A stretch of 64,000 nucleotides of DNA from Gryganskiella cystojenkinii (Eukaryota > Mortierellomycota > Mortierellomycetes > Mortierellales > Mortierellaceae): positions 1 through 64,000 of the forward strand of contig JAAAIG010000074.1 in the NCBI GenBank assembly GCA_015852425.1. The letters run 5' to 3'. Made by a program: the position numbers and the translations under genes. This document shows, one piece after another, positions 10,850 to 22,212 of this stretch. Under the pieces are notes generated by a model. That model was not told the DNA's origin, did not search any database, and was given only the letters and a program-made list of their open reading frames with translations. How positions within the stretch are numbered: position 1 is the stretch's first letter; every line of letters starts with the position of its first letter.

Positions 10850-13467
10850 TTAGTAGTGCTGGTCGAACATGGCGCTCATGCTGTCCCTGCGATCCAAAAA
10901 GGAACCGTGCATTGAGTGTCCAAGACCACTGGGCTGGCTAGGTGTCGAGTTGCGAACACCCAAAGGGTTTTTGGAGAAGCTGAGGCGGATACCTCCCTTG
11001 ACAGAGTTACTCAACGGGTTACCATAGAGATCGTTCAGGGCCTGGGTCGCACACTCGACGTTCTCAAACTCTACAAAACACATGGGACCGTTCGACTTTG
11101 TACGGAAGCACAATCGACGGTAACCGAGACAGCGGGAAAAAAGGGTCCTGAGCTCATCCTCGGAAGTGTTCATGGGCAAATTTCCGACATAGAGCGTGTT
11201 GCAGGGAGGGTTTTGGTCACCAGGGTTGATAGCTGTACGGAATCCAGGGGAAGCAATTCCAGGCGAAGGCAGACTGGGAGAAGCCAAAGCTACGCTAGCG
11301 ACAGTGTTGATGGGCAATCCCTGGAATCGACTATTGGCCAGATCCTCACCGCCATTGAACGACATGCTGTTGAATCCACGCTCGGTCAGGGCTGGGATCG
11401 ACTTTGAGAAGAAAGCGGCGGTGGTGGCAGGGGCTTCGTTATCGTGGTCCACGAACCCTCTCTGGAATCGTTGCGACGATCCGAAACCGATGGGGCGGTT
11501 ATTGTTGAATGAAGTCGACAAGGAGTTGGAGAAGGAACCAGCAAACGAGCCAGCCAAGCCACCAGCGTTGCTGTTGTTGAAGCTTCCCATCGAGAGAGGA
11601 TCGACTCGCATCTCCAATCCGTTCTGGCGACCCAAAAACGACGATGACAGCTCTGTTTGTGGTTGCTGCTGCTGTTGTTGCAACAAGGACGAAGACTGAT
11701 GGCGACCTCCAAAGGACTCTGCAAAGCTCATGCTGCTAGGCGCATAGACGTCCGCGTAAAAGTCGTAGCTGCTGGGGTAGTCCTTGGGCGAGAGTAAGTC
11801 GCTGGGGAGGGCTGGACTGCAAGGGACGGAGTGGAAGGCATCATAGGCAGCAGCGTTGGCGAGACTGTTTCTATGCTGAAGCATAGGAGGCAACTTTGCA
11901 CTACTGTTGTTACTTCCATTGCTGTTCCTGTTACCGACTGGAGTAGGAGGCATGGCAGCTGGATCAACAGTAGCAGTAGTTGCCACCAATTCGTTCGAGC
12001 TGGAGAGACCCCTGCGGGTATGCAGGTTCTTCTTTGCCATCTCTGCCTTGAGCAACGAACCCTTCTCGGCGTCGACTCTACGTCCGTTGAGCACATCCCT
12101 GGCTTGCAAGGCTTCTTGCTGAGATCGAAACTTTGCAAACCCAATCTAAAATGAATGGAAGAAGACGAGGGAAGTGGAGGTGCGTGCGCGGCGAGAGAAA
12201 GGGAAAAGCGGTTAGATCGGATATCAATGATGAGGCCTTTTTCTTTTTTTTTTTTNNNNNNNNNNNNNNNNNNNNNNNNNNNNNNNNNNNNNNNNNNNNN
12301 NNNNNNNNNNNNNNNNNNNNNNNNNNNNNNNNNNNNNNNNNNNNNNNNNNNNNNNNNNNNNNNNNNNNNNNNNNNNNNNNNNNNNNNNNNNNNNNNNNNN
12401 NNNNNNNNNNNNNNNNNNNTTTTGCACAGAACGGCAGTAAAGAAGAGAGCAAAATGCAAACAGAAGAAGAAAAAAAAATGGAGGGCCGTGGTTGGTGTGC
12501 TCATTCCTCTTTCTGTCGCTTGGGCAGGAATCAATCATGGGTTGTTTACATTCCATGCTGAAAATAGGAACAAACAGCAATCAAAACAAACATTGTAATC
12601 AACACATGGTGGGTCGAGTGTAAGGAGGGGGGCAAGGGAAGTGATTCGAGCAGATGTAATCAACCAGAAAGCTAACTCGATAGAAAGGTGGCCAATTGAA
12701 AAGAAATGAAGAGCTGCTGGACTTACAATCTGCTTGCGGGGATTGATTCCATTGACTCCGAGGGTCAATGCATCGTCCTCTTGCTGGTCCTTGTTTGGGA
12801 TCTTGAGCGTCGCAGCCTCAAAACCAGGCGTAAAGACAAACATGTTTTGAAACTCTCGTTCCTGCATATCCTCGGGGAAACCGACCACAAAGATGGTCGA
12901 GATCTCTTCCGGGGTGACACTTCCACTGCCACTGCTGTTGTTGTTCAGGTTGATATGCGATCCACTATTCAAACCATTGGAGTAAGTATAGTTGTAGAGT
13001 CCGGTGCTCAGGGAAGACAAAGTGGTTGGCAGGGAATCTGCCAAGCCCAAGTTGCTAAGAGTGTTGGTCAGACTTCCAATGTGGATGCTGTCTGAATAGT
13101 TGTTGTTGTCGATGTGGTTGTTGAGGCTACTGCTGCTAATAGACTTTGGGACGCTGGAGCTAAAATAGTCCGAGAAACCAAAAGGTCCCGAGACTGACGT
13201 GGAAAAGTTGTTGCCATTGTTGTTGTTGTTATTATTATGTTTGTTGTTGCTGCCAACTGCTTGGTGATGGGATTCGAGGATGCTGATGCCCTTGGAGGCG
13301 GCCATGGGGAAAGCGGATGATGCGGCAGGGACAGGGGAACAATGGGATGCAGAGGGCGAGGTTGCTGAAGTGGAAGGAGAGGAGAGAGTAGGGGATGACG
13401 AGGGAGAAGAGGAGGATGAAGAAGAGGAAGAGGAGGAATGGGAGTGAGAATGGGAGAAGGAAGCCAT
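10850..13467 (-). CDS. Whi3/Scw1-like RNA-binding protein with two RRMs
   Basis: Exons 13467-12727 and 12145-10850 give 678 residues. The intron (GTAAGT to TTTTAG, phase 0) contains an assembly gap. The N-terminal 185 residues are Ser/Asn-rich. An atypical RRM starts at residue 189 ([20 protein letters not shown]) and continues across the intron with [22 protein letters not shown] canonical RRM lies at about 562-640: [20 protein letters not shown] as RNP2 side, then [16 protein letters not shown]. Two distant RRMs joined by a disordered, poly-Gln-bearing linker are the layout of fission yeast Scw1 and, in part, budding yeast Whi3. These proteins bind mRNAs and regulate cell-cycle, cell-wall and morphogenesis transcripts in condensates. 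Which of the two it matches best cannot be decided by eye. Confidence 0.88.
12256..12419. other. Assembly gap (164 N)
   Basis: Run of N inside the intron of the Whi3-like gene, entered from a poly-T tract. No effect on the coding exons. Confidence 0.99.
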
Positions 13468-14754
13468 GTTTGTTGGTCCTTTTTTTTAGTATGTTTGTTT
13501 TGTTTGTTGTCGTCGCTGCTGTCGAGGGGAGGGAGGGGGATTGAATGGAGAGCAGAGAAAGAGGTGGGGGAGGAAGAAGTAGAATCCAAAAAGGAGGGTT
13601 TTTATGTGATCGGATCTGTCGTCCGGTCTGAGGCAAAAGGGACTGAATGAGTAAGATCAATCGCCGGATGACGCAGAGTCGAAGTCAACAAAGACACTGT
13701 GATGGGCAAGTCGGATGTCTGTCGTTTGATGGAGGCGCAAACAATAAAAAAAAAAAAAAATAGAGAGCAAAATGACGACGACGGAAACAGACCAAATAAA
13801 AAAAAAGAACTTTTCGATGACAAACCCCAAAGAGGCAAGAAACTGACTCAAAACAAGGTTGTCGAACGTCCTCTTTTTCATTTCTCTGTCTTGGCCAGTG
13901 CTTTTTCGGAAAGGGAAAAGTTTTTAGGGACCCCCCCCATATCTATTTCTGCATCTTCTCTCCAATATCTCTCTTGGCAATCGGACAATCGAGCAAGGAT
14001 GCCAAGCTGGACGCTAGGACCATCCCCTCTTACAGGTCTCGTTCGAGTGGCTCGGTCTGATCCATATACACTCCCACAGAACGATCCAAATCCTTCTTCG
14101 GATCTCTTCCTTTTTTGTTTTATTTCCTAGTTTATTCTTCGTACTCAACAAACGAATAATGCGATAGTATGATGCCCGCAGAGATGGCCTCGTTGAACTA
14201 GCTACATCATGGGATACCTTCATCAGGGTACCTGGTTTTCTGCGCACAGACCTGCAAAATCGATAAAAAAATATCAAATATCACGTGCTCTTTTTGTGTT
14301 GTGACTGCCGACTCACTGTGCGTCCAGGCCATCAATCGTGAAAAAGCTCTCTCTCTCTCTCTGTCTCTCTCCTTTCTCAGCGGTCTCCGCCTTCATTCTC
14401 ACAGATCCCAGTATTTGTTTTTATAAACGGCCTCTCTCATTTCGAGCAACAATGAAAAATGCTTTACTAGGCACTGGCGAATCCGCTTACTGACGGTCAG
14501 AATCCCCTCTATTTCCTCTGTCATTCCCACAGTCTTTCCCCAGCGCCGCGGCAGACTATGCGCCAATGTCTCTGCCCTATTCAGTTTGTCCATGGCCCCA
14601 CACAAGAACAACTCCACCCTACAATAAGACCCGCCTTGCTTCTTACCCAGCCTATCTCGGTCGAGATTCTGATCATCGTTGTCGGATATCTCACACACTT
14701 TGACAGTGTTCGGTTTAGTGAGTCTGTCGCGATTGGTATTTAGCCGAAAAGGAT
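13468..14754. other. Upstream region of Whi3-like gene and unannotated sequence
   Basis: The first part is the promoter and leader of the Whi3-like gene on the minus strand (pyrimidine-rich on that strand). Beyond 13900 there is a C-run, a CT microsatellite at about 14346-14370 and a CACGTG at 14283. No coding feature supported. Confidence 0.4.
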
Positions 14755-17327
14755 ATGGTCTGGTACGATATCGATCTTCTTACAAGGGATCAATGTACAA
14801 GTTTCACTCAACCAACTGCCCGAAACGGAGGTCTGCGTGGTCTTGCGCACTTGAGCCTTGCCTTTGAAGTACAGGACCAAGGACCATCGCCCCTGCCTCC
14901 AGAGCCCCGCTCTGACTTTGAGTATGCCTGGAGTGTCATCAGCAAGAAAACCGAGCTAAAGACTTTTTTATCCTTTGAAAGGCACATTTAACAAATTCAG
15001 TGGAGGAACTGCAAAACCTCAAGAGATATCTGCTCCAGTAACCTATGTTCGTGGATCCGTCTTGTTGTAGTCCAAGCGAGGTCGTGAGTGACACCGTGAT
15101 CGAAACCACTGAACAGCAACATGACGACGATGAGGGTGTTACCGCCGACAGTGCTCAACATGAAATCAAGATTGAAGACGAATCGTTGGATAAGGCTGAC
15201 GCACTGGAGAATGAGTACACGGATCTGGTCCCGTAGGCATGCGCTTCAAGTGTGCGACGCTTGGCGTTGAGCCTGAGTGGTATCACCCGTAGTGATGTCC
15301 TTGACAAAGGCAATTCAGGTATGTTTCCTATGACACGCAAGATGTCATGACATACCAACACGGTTGTGGCACACAGGCCGACTCAGTACCTTCAACCACA
15401 TTCGCGAGCTCGGCCACTCAACATCCTTTCAAGTACCACAGGTAAAATAATGATGTTGGCACTTCTCGAAAAACGTTGGCATTTCAATTTGGCACTATCC
15501 TTGTGCCAACATTATGATTTTACAAGTAAGTCTGCGAGTGTTGATTTTTGGAGAGTCAAATGAAGTGTTCATCATGTGCTCGTCTCGTTCCAATTCATCT
15601 TTTTACCTATTTTCTTTCATCAAGCGCTGCAGCAACCGTACAGGTCACCTTTCGTCCATGCTCAAGACCTCCAGAGACCAACATGGAACACACTGGTCAC
15701 CAGAACCTGTCTCCCTCTTGAAGCGTCTTCCAACCAATCTCCCAAAGCTGAATGAAATTACCTGGGATCACCACAAACTTACAGATCATTCAATGAGTTT
15801 GTTGATGGCCGCGAGCAGCTCGTGGCGCAAAATCGCCATTTCTCCTTCTGGAAAAGTTGGACCTCTGACAAAGGAGATATTACTGAAGCACGGTGCCACG
15901 ATCGAATCGTTGGTTGTTGAGGGGCTGGATGGACTTGACGGACCATTTATCACCCGATTTCTTGGGGTAACCCCAAATCTGCAGGAACTCCAAGGTTTCA
16001 CTCTGTCTCGTCCTTCAGAGCATGCATTCGAGAGTTGCCAGTCTGATCCAGTTAATGATGGTTCATGGGCACTTGGTCTCGTAATGGGTTGGCTCAAGTC
16101 CCTCGAACGTGCCGTTCAGCTCCAGACATTGGAGGTTGTTGTTATTCTTGATCAGACGCACAGGGAGGTCCATGGTCGAAACCGACAAGATCTCCTATGT
16201 GGATTCAGACACTGCATTTCGTACAGCCAATTTCCAGCGATTGCTTTACACTGAGACTGACACTTCGTTTGAATACACCGGACATGAAGGTTTGTTACAA
16301 TGGCAGTTTGATCAGTTTTATCCTTGTGGCCTTATAGGAATAGAAATTGCTCCTGCAGAGCGAAAAGGTGCTTGCTTGTAGAGAGGATCGACATCCTAAC
16401 GAGCTAGTTGATACCGAGCCGGTGGTAGAGGTAATATCGTCATCATCGTATGACGATTGCAACGCAAGAAGATCACTTCAATGTTTTTCATTGCACTGCA
16501 TGTGTTTTGGCATTTCAACAATTGGGCAGCCCTTGTCTCCGAGTCAGATTGTTTAATGGCAGTTGTAGGACCTATCTTGAACGAGATTATGGCTTTGCAT
16601 CAGAGAATCAAATTTACATGGTAAGATTATCTTAAGTTGTATACCATTTGAATCATTTGAATCTACTGTCTGCCTGACCTCCCCTTGCAACTTCCTTAGT
16701 ACCAAGACTTGCACAGCTGTGAGAAAAGCAGGAAGGCTCGACTACAACTGGACCGACAGGTTCACCAACCTGATGTCATTGGACAGACATCAAGAAAATG
16801 AGAAGTTTTCTATGGTGAACTTAAGGGACTGCATGCAAAACTTGGGAGTCAATACGGATATCCTCCGCCTCGCGATATTTTCAAAGGATTCTCTCGATCA
16901 CTTACACATCACTCTGATCCAAAGGCCACCGCTACTAATGTTTATATCTGTGGGACCCGATGCCACATTCTTTTTGGGTACCAGGGTTGACAACACTATC
17001 GTCCATTGTCGCCTGTCAGTGGTGACGCTCCCGACACGTTTGACCGAGCTGGATCTGGATTTTGATTTTTTTTTTTTCAATCTCTTCCAAGTCCAGACCT
17101 TGATCACTATCGCCAACGCTCGCCTTGAGAACCAGACAAAGGAGCCTTTGCAAGAAACTTTCTTTCCGACCCTTGGGACTCCAGAGCGAAAGGCGGCTTT
17201 GAAGAGTCCAAGAAGCGAGACATCCACTCCTCCACTCCTGCAACAATTCCCACGGACCAGTTTTCCCTATCCTTATTCATCCACACTCGCGCCGTGGCGG
17301 CAAGGTAAATATATGCTCCTGGCATAA
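14755..17327 (+). pseudogene. Decayed multi-fragment gene, related to remnant near 4.1 kb
   Basis: Plus-strand fragments: 14755-14991 (segment shared with 4120-4390), 15045-15236 (acidic), 15657-16254 and 16719-17327. The 15657 fragment is the most protein-like: LPTNLPKLNEITWDHHKL, then a segment ending FLGVTPNLQELQGF, reminiscent of leucine-rich-repeat regions of fungal F-box-type proteins. The fragments lie in different frames and I could not join them with good splice sites into one protein, so I treat them as the relic of one or two genes. An intact but highly divergent intron-rich gene cannot be excluded. Confidence 0.4.
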
Positions 17328-17622
17328 CCCTCTGCCTGCGCGACACATGCACATTCGGCCACTAATTGTGAACGCCGGTGAACAGAGGGCATCGCCAAAC
17401 CAGGGAAACCGGCCGAGCTGTTCTCTTGCTTGACGGAAGACTCGCTCCGGATCGATCCCGTTTTGTCACTCACCAATTTGGAGAGAGAGTGAGAAATCGC
17501 TATTGAGTTTGAAATGACGATGCAAAGCGACAGGGCCGCAGCTATAGCGTTCGCTCGAGCTGTGTTGGTCTCTCGCGTTTGTCGCAGCATTACACCAATA
17601 ATAGTTCTAATAACCTAGGTTT

Positions 17623-18033
17623 GTTCCGTAGTTCTCAGCTTAGCCTAAGCCCGATCCCGCTCTCGTCTCCTTTAGCTTGTTTGGCGCCTTCCTGGATTTT
17701 CTCCTGTCATCATGTTCGGGATTCTACCCTCTTGTTCCGGTTTCCGTAATCCTATACCAGCTTCCATCGTCCAGTCAAGAACGTCTATTCTGACAAATTC
17801 GTCATGACCTTGTATCCTGGCGCCTTGTATACCCTGCTACACGCCATCGGCTTCGTCTTCTAGTGAAGATTAGAACCTGCCCCTTTTTCATATAAATAGT
17901 CCCCTATCTTCTCTCTTCAGTCTGTAATAACTTACTGACCAAGTCTAGTCCTCTTGCCTACTCATTCCCTGTTCATCTTAATCAATATATCTTCGTTTTT
18001 ACACATCTCACACTTGCCTGTCAGTCTTTGACA
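17623..18033 (+). mobile_element. Possible solo LTR-like remnant
   Basis: The segment begins TGTTCC and ends TTTGACA, with a TATAAATAG box at about 17900 and a T-rich region before the end. It is followed after one base by TGGCGTCGTAGG, which could be a primer-binding-site-like TGG sequence. No matching target-site duplication is visible (AGGTT versus ATGGC) and no gag/pol frame follows. The limits are a guess. Confidence 0.18.
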
Positions 18034-18701
18034 ATGGCGTCGTAGGATATAAAGTCCGTACTCAGACCTTGTCCGTCGGCTACAATAGAATAGTCACGTT
18101 CAATATTACTCCGCGAGCTTCAAGGTCCGTTAATATCGTCGCATTCAACCGAACTGATTTCCTTCCTGTGTTGCCTTCATAGCATATGTTTGATGGCTTG
18201 CGACGACTTGGACTCAAAGAGAACAATCTCCTGCTTCCAGTCATTCTGGAGGCTTCGAGATCACGGTGAGATGCTTGATCAGACATCGGGAAAGATTGGC
18301 CCAGAGCTTTCTGTCAGTGCTTCGGACCGTGATTTGGGTTCAGATCCGGTAGAGAAACGGTTTGTGCAATGGTTTGCAGAGACACGAAGGCGGGTTATCA
18401 TGGTTCGTCGGTTGAGTACCATCAATACAATATCAGGAATTGAAGGTTGGTCGACCAAAGTCATGTCCTCGTTCTTGATGTTGTGTTTACGTCTCCTGAA
18501 GTGTATGTTTCGGCATGGCTGTAATGCTGTGAAGAAGGCGGTGGATGTAAGAACGACGGACGCGAACACGCGAACACAAAATAAACGAGTTTATTGATTT
18601 TGGCTCTTCCTGTGTGTTCTCTATGTGCAGCACAAATGAGTTGTTGTTCTGTCGATTGCGTATTAAATCCAACAGTCAACTCCCAAAGGCCACTTTGGCC
18701 C
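18034..18701. other. Intergenic, no supported gene
   Basis: Short frames only. Contains the 3' side of the secreted-protein gene that ends at 18702. Nothing recognised. Confidence 0.4.
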
Positions 18702-19244
18702 TCAAAAATGAATGTTGCCATAGTTCAGGGGTCCCATTTGCTCGTTAACCACGCTCGAAGCCATCGTTGGAACCAAGACCCCTCCGATGGTCAACTGATG
18801 GACCTTGAGATGCACAGGGATCTCACCCAGGACTTTGGTATTCTTGCTTGTGCCCTTGTCTTCGTCGGACAATACCTCAAGTTTAAACTTGACGTCCAGC
18901 GCGTATCCAAGAACCTCCTCCAGTTGCTTCTTAGTCGCTGAGTAAGCAACTGTCGACGACTCCGATCCTAAGCTCGATTCAGAGGCGGAAGGAGTAATTG
19001 TCTTGGTTGAGAGGAGAGCATCGAGCTCGGACACAATAGCACCAGTCTTTCCTTTAGCCAAAGTGGTTAAGAGAGGGGTGCCGACTGCTGCGGCAAATTT
19101 CGCAGTTGGGTTCACAGTTAAAGCAGGCGCGCTCGAGTAAACCTCAAAGTCGTCCTTGCTGATCTCAGTCGCCTGTCCTCGAACCAGCTTCTCCGAGGAA
19201 AAGGCCACGATGAAAAACAAGATCGAAAGCCAGGACGGAGTCAT
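18702..19244 (-). CDS. Small secreted protein, unknown function
   Basis: Single exon, 180 residues. The N-terminus is a signal peptide (MTPSWLSILFFIVAFSS, probable cleavage after about residue 23). The mature part has no Cys, is rich in Ser/Thr/Ala/Leu and contains segments of alternating polarity such as DVKFKLEVLS and HLKVHQLTIGGVLVP. It ends with GPLNYGNIHF. The divergent neighbour at 19900 has APINYGN inside a similarly sized secreted protein, so the two may be distant paralogues. Both would be exported to the wall or medium. No enzyme motif is visible and I do not recognise the family. Confidence 0.7.
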   Translation of the reverse strand: MTPSWLSILFFIVAFSSEKLVRGQATEISKDDFEVYSSAPALTVNPTAKFAAAVGTPLLTTLAKGKTGAIVSELDALLSTKTITPSASESSLGSESSTVAYSATKKQLEEVLGYALDVKFKLEVLSDEDKGTSKNTKVLGEIPVHLKVHQLTIGGVLVPTMASSVVNEQMGPLNYGNIHF

Positions 19245-19899
19245 TGTGGCGATATGTGAGTGGTAAGGAAGTGATCGGTATGTTTAGTTGAACAGTGAGT
19301 TGAGATTTGTGGTGGAATATAGAAACGAAAGAACGGAGAGACAAATAACTAAAAATCCACATCCTGACTCTATGAAATGATCGATCCTTATTTCATGAGA
19401 TCCTTAAGGTACCCAGGCCAAGTGACGGTCAAACAAACGCACAGAAGCAAGATAACAGAACACCAGAAAGGATTCAGGTCCAGGACGAGTTACCAAGGGA
19501 AGTCTGATTCGGAGAGAAGTGGAGATCATTCACCAATGGCATCTGGATCGGGGACGGCTCTATGAGCAAAACAAGAGCGGCGATTTTGATTATTAGGTTT
19601 AGGGCAATTTCTCATGCTTGTATCCATAGCTCAAGCTTGTTCGATGCACACAGTCCAGGGTCACCTTGTTTCATTCTGATGGTTCTATTAAATCATTTGG
19701 AGAAAACAACTTCGTGAGCTTACAAACTTCTGAGGAGAAGAGCGACAGAATACTCTCTTGTACCTTTAAATACAGACACTTCCTGCACTTGCCAAAGATC
19801 GTACTCGCAAGCCCTCACACCCCTCAGAATCCCTTCACTTTCACAAAAAAACCTTTACATCGTAACAAACACATAAAAACCACACTCTACAAACAACCA
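19245..19899. promoter_or_regulatory. Divergent promoter region of two secreted-protein genes
   Basis: 655 bp between the divergent ATGs at 19244 (minus) and 19900 (plus). On the plus side a CCTTTAAATACAG element (about 19762) lies about 135 bp upstream of the plus-strand ATG and could act as a TATA element. The A/C-rich leader immediately before 19900 is typical of a highly expressed gene. Confidence 0.4.
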
Positions 19900-20349
19900 A
19901 TGCATCCCACCACCATCGTCGCTCTCGGCGCTGCTCTCGCTGCCACCTCGGTTTCGGCTTCACCTTTGGTCGTGTATGGTACCCAACCCTCGGCCTTGAC
20001 CACGGAAGGTTCCACACTCGATGCCAAGATCGACAAGCTCAACCTCGGCGGGTTCTCGGCTCCTTCGGCCTTCTCTAAGACCTTGAACACGGCCGCGGCC
20101 CCAATCAACTACGGCAATCTGAATGAGGGTACTGGTATGATGCCATCTCAGATTGTCCATTACGGAACCGAGAACCAGCCCGATCATGGTTACGTCTCCC
20201 CAATACTGATGTCGACCACGGCCAAGGAGGCCGATTTCCAGCTCGCCAAGGCTGAGAAAGCCCAAGACCTCGTCAACGCGGACGTCGATGTCGGCAAGAT
20301 TGGAGCCAAGGATCTCGGGGAAGATGCCTCGAAGTGGGGTTGGGGATGA
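19900..20349 (+). CDS. Small secreted protein, apparently truncated by in-frame TGA
   Basis: 149 residues to the TGA at 20347. The ATG at 19900 opens a signal peptide (MHPTTIVALGAALAATSVSA). The mature part is Ala/Leu/Ser-rich, Cys-free and carries the APINYGN motif shared with the divergent gene. The last residues before the stop are KWGWG. Directly after the TGA the same frame continues for 28 codons of almost pure Gly/Trp/Arg composition and then meets TAA at 20434, so the annotated stop probably interrupts a once longer protein (TGG to TGA). Function unknown. The leader and codon use look like those of an expressed gene. Confidence 0.75.
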   Translation: MHPTTIVALGAALAATSVSASPLVVYGTQPSALTTEGSTLDAKIDKLNLGGFSAPSAFSKTLNTAAAPINYGNLNEGTGMMPSQIVHYGTENQPDHGYVSPILMSTTAKEADFQLAKAEKAQDLVNADVDVGKIGAKDLGEDASKWGWG

Positions 20350-20436
20350 CCCGGTCGCTGGGGTGGTCGTTGGGGCGGTGGATGGGGTTGGGGACGCGGT
20401 TGGGGTTGGGGCTGGCGCCGTCATCACCGTTGGTAA
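20350..20436 (+). other. In-frame Gly/Trp-rich tail beyond the TGA
   Basis: Continuation of the frame of the gene at 19900 after its TGA. Twenty-eight codons hold eight Trp, about a dozen Gly, several Arg and a closing RRHHRW, then TAA. The TGA stands where the pattern expects TGG. It would make a 178-residue protein if read as Trp. Whether this is a nonsense mutation, a base error or functional readthrough is unknown. Confidence 0.7.
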
Positions 20437-20584
20437 AAAAAACCATTTTTCCAAGCAAATGAGTGTGTAACTCTGGTGACTTGCATCTACCTTCTACAAG
20501 TTCTGCGAAACGTGAAATAAAAACGCATTCAACCAACACTATCATGATGTATTAATATTATGTTTTTATTATATTATGTTTTGG

Positions 20585-22212
20585 TTATTTTTCGGGAGTT
20601 TCAATGGGCAACAAGCCGAGTTGCTGCTTCCTTGCTTTGACCACGAGATCTAGGAGGTTCTTGCCCCTGAAATCTCCCAAAATGCCCTCGGCCGCTCCAA
20701 ACGCATTGGTCACGTATGAGAATCCAATGTTCAATTCCTCGATCCAAAGAACCAAAGATCCACCAGCTCCTCCCCATCCCTGAATCTCTACTCCTTCCAA
20801 ATATTTCCCGTCTGGGTAAAAGTCCTTGGATTTGACCCATCCTCCTCGAGAGAGTGGCAGGGTATCAAAAGTGATGATACAGGGAAGACTAGAGTGATGA
20901 GCAGTTGCCTCCTCGTAGGTTTTGACGGTCATCAGATCGGGTTCCTCTCCTAGGTTCAAAGACCTGCCCTTGTTGGCCATCATCGACATGAGCTTTGCCA
21001 GCTATTGTTTTTTTTTTGGATGATCCAACATGTTAGCCCAAGAAAAAGAAGAGGTAATAAAACTAAATAAACGAAGTTCTGGTAAAATCCACTTACAGAA
21101 TGAGCATTGGTCTTCAAGGAAAAGCTTGTACTCTCGGTGGCATGGGCTTGCTTGGTTCTGAAATCGCGGGCAAAGGGTGCCATCCTAGGAGACAATGACT
21201 CAGACGATAGACTCCATCTTTTGACCAAAGCCCACACCAAAGGGTGCAATGGTGCCATGTCTGGGTACCCAAATCGATGGTGGGTCTGCAGAAACCGCGG
21301 TATCAACAATCGTCCGATGATTCTCAGGATTGGGTAATCGACCATGGGCGACAAACGCTCATCCCAATCCGTCTCCTTGGGTAACTGGGAATAGTATAGC
21401 TCGACGTCCTTGTAGTCCATCATCAACTCTTGCCTAGCGATTTGACCGATCGTTCGTCCCTCGGGGTCGACCCTTCGTACGATTTCGTTCAGGTACCAGC
21501 CTCGGCTCACAGCTTGGTAAGCTCTTTTGGTCTCGCCACCAAAGAAATGCTTTTGGCTCGCCAACCTGGCCGAGAAAGCTTCCTGGTTTTTGAGAGAATC
21601 CCAGGTGAGATTCTTGGATTGGTCATCGAGATAAAAGACACCAGACTCATGGGCCATGACATCCAGGACTCGAACATTCGCCTTCCCGTTCACTGCAAAC
21701 TCGGGCCAGTACTTGCTCACGGGAGCGTCATAGTCGAGCAATCCCTGTTCTACTAGACGAGCCATGATGATCCCCTCGACAGCCTTTCCGGATGAATAGA
21801 CTTGTTGCAAGGTTTGATTATCGTAAACGACTCGACCCTCGAGATCCTTGGTTCCGGCAAAGATATCCAAGACGGGTTTGCCCTCGACAAAGACGGCAAG
21901 GGATCCACCGATATCCTCATGGGTCGCAAACAGAGATTGGTAGTACTGGGTCACGGGGCTGTAAAAGTTCTTGAGATCTGTATCGACAAACCCTTCCATG
22001 TGGATATTGTGGTTGGATCGACAGTTGCGACCTAAGACAAGGCAGGACCGAGACTGGAATGGACCCTGGCTAACGTAGGCATACCCAGCGAAGAGAATGG
22101 CGGGTAAGAGTCGAAAGAACCAAGTGAACGGGCTTGTTCGCCTCGATCTGAAGGGAGGAGAGACTGATCCTGCTTTAACAGCGGCAACCGGCTGTTTTTG
22201 ATCGACAGACAT
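20585..22212 (-). CDS. Membrane-anchored beta-lactamase-fold serine hydrolase
   Basis: Exons 22212-21097 and 21001-20585 (GTAAGT to AATAG, phase 0) give 510 residues. A hydrophobic segment near residues 30-48 (FTWFFRLLPAILFAGYAYV) would anchor the protein with the catalytic domain on the lumenal or outer side. The catalytic SxxK motif is S140-S-G-K143. The second conserved tyrosine motif is Y232 in YQAVSRGWY. A Gly-rich segment near the C-terminus (GWGGAGGSLVLW) occupies the place of the third motif. This is the class C beta-lactamase/esterase family (serine beta-lactamase-like, LACTB/EstB type), which in fungi covers esterases and peptidases rather than antibiotic resistance. The substrate cannot be inferred. 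The upstream in-frame ATG at 22248 was not chosen because the added residues look like leader. Confidence 0.85.

Noticed and set aside
12133..12598. Several frames on both strands through the N gap
   Set aside because: They exist only because N is read as open; the region is an intron of the Whi3-like gene.
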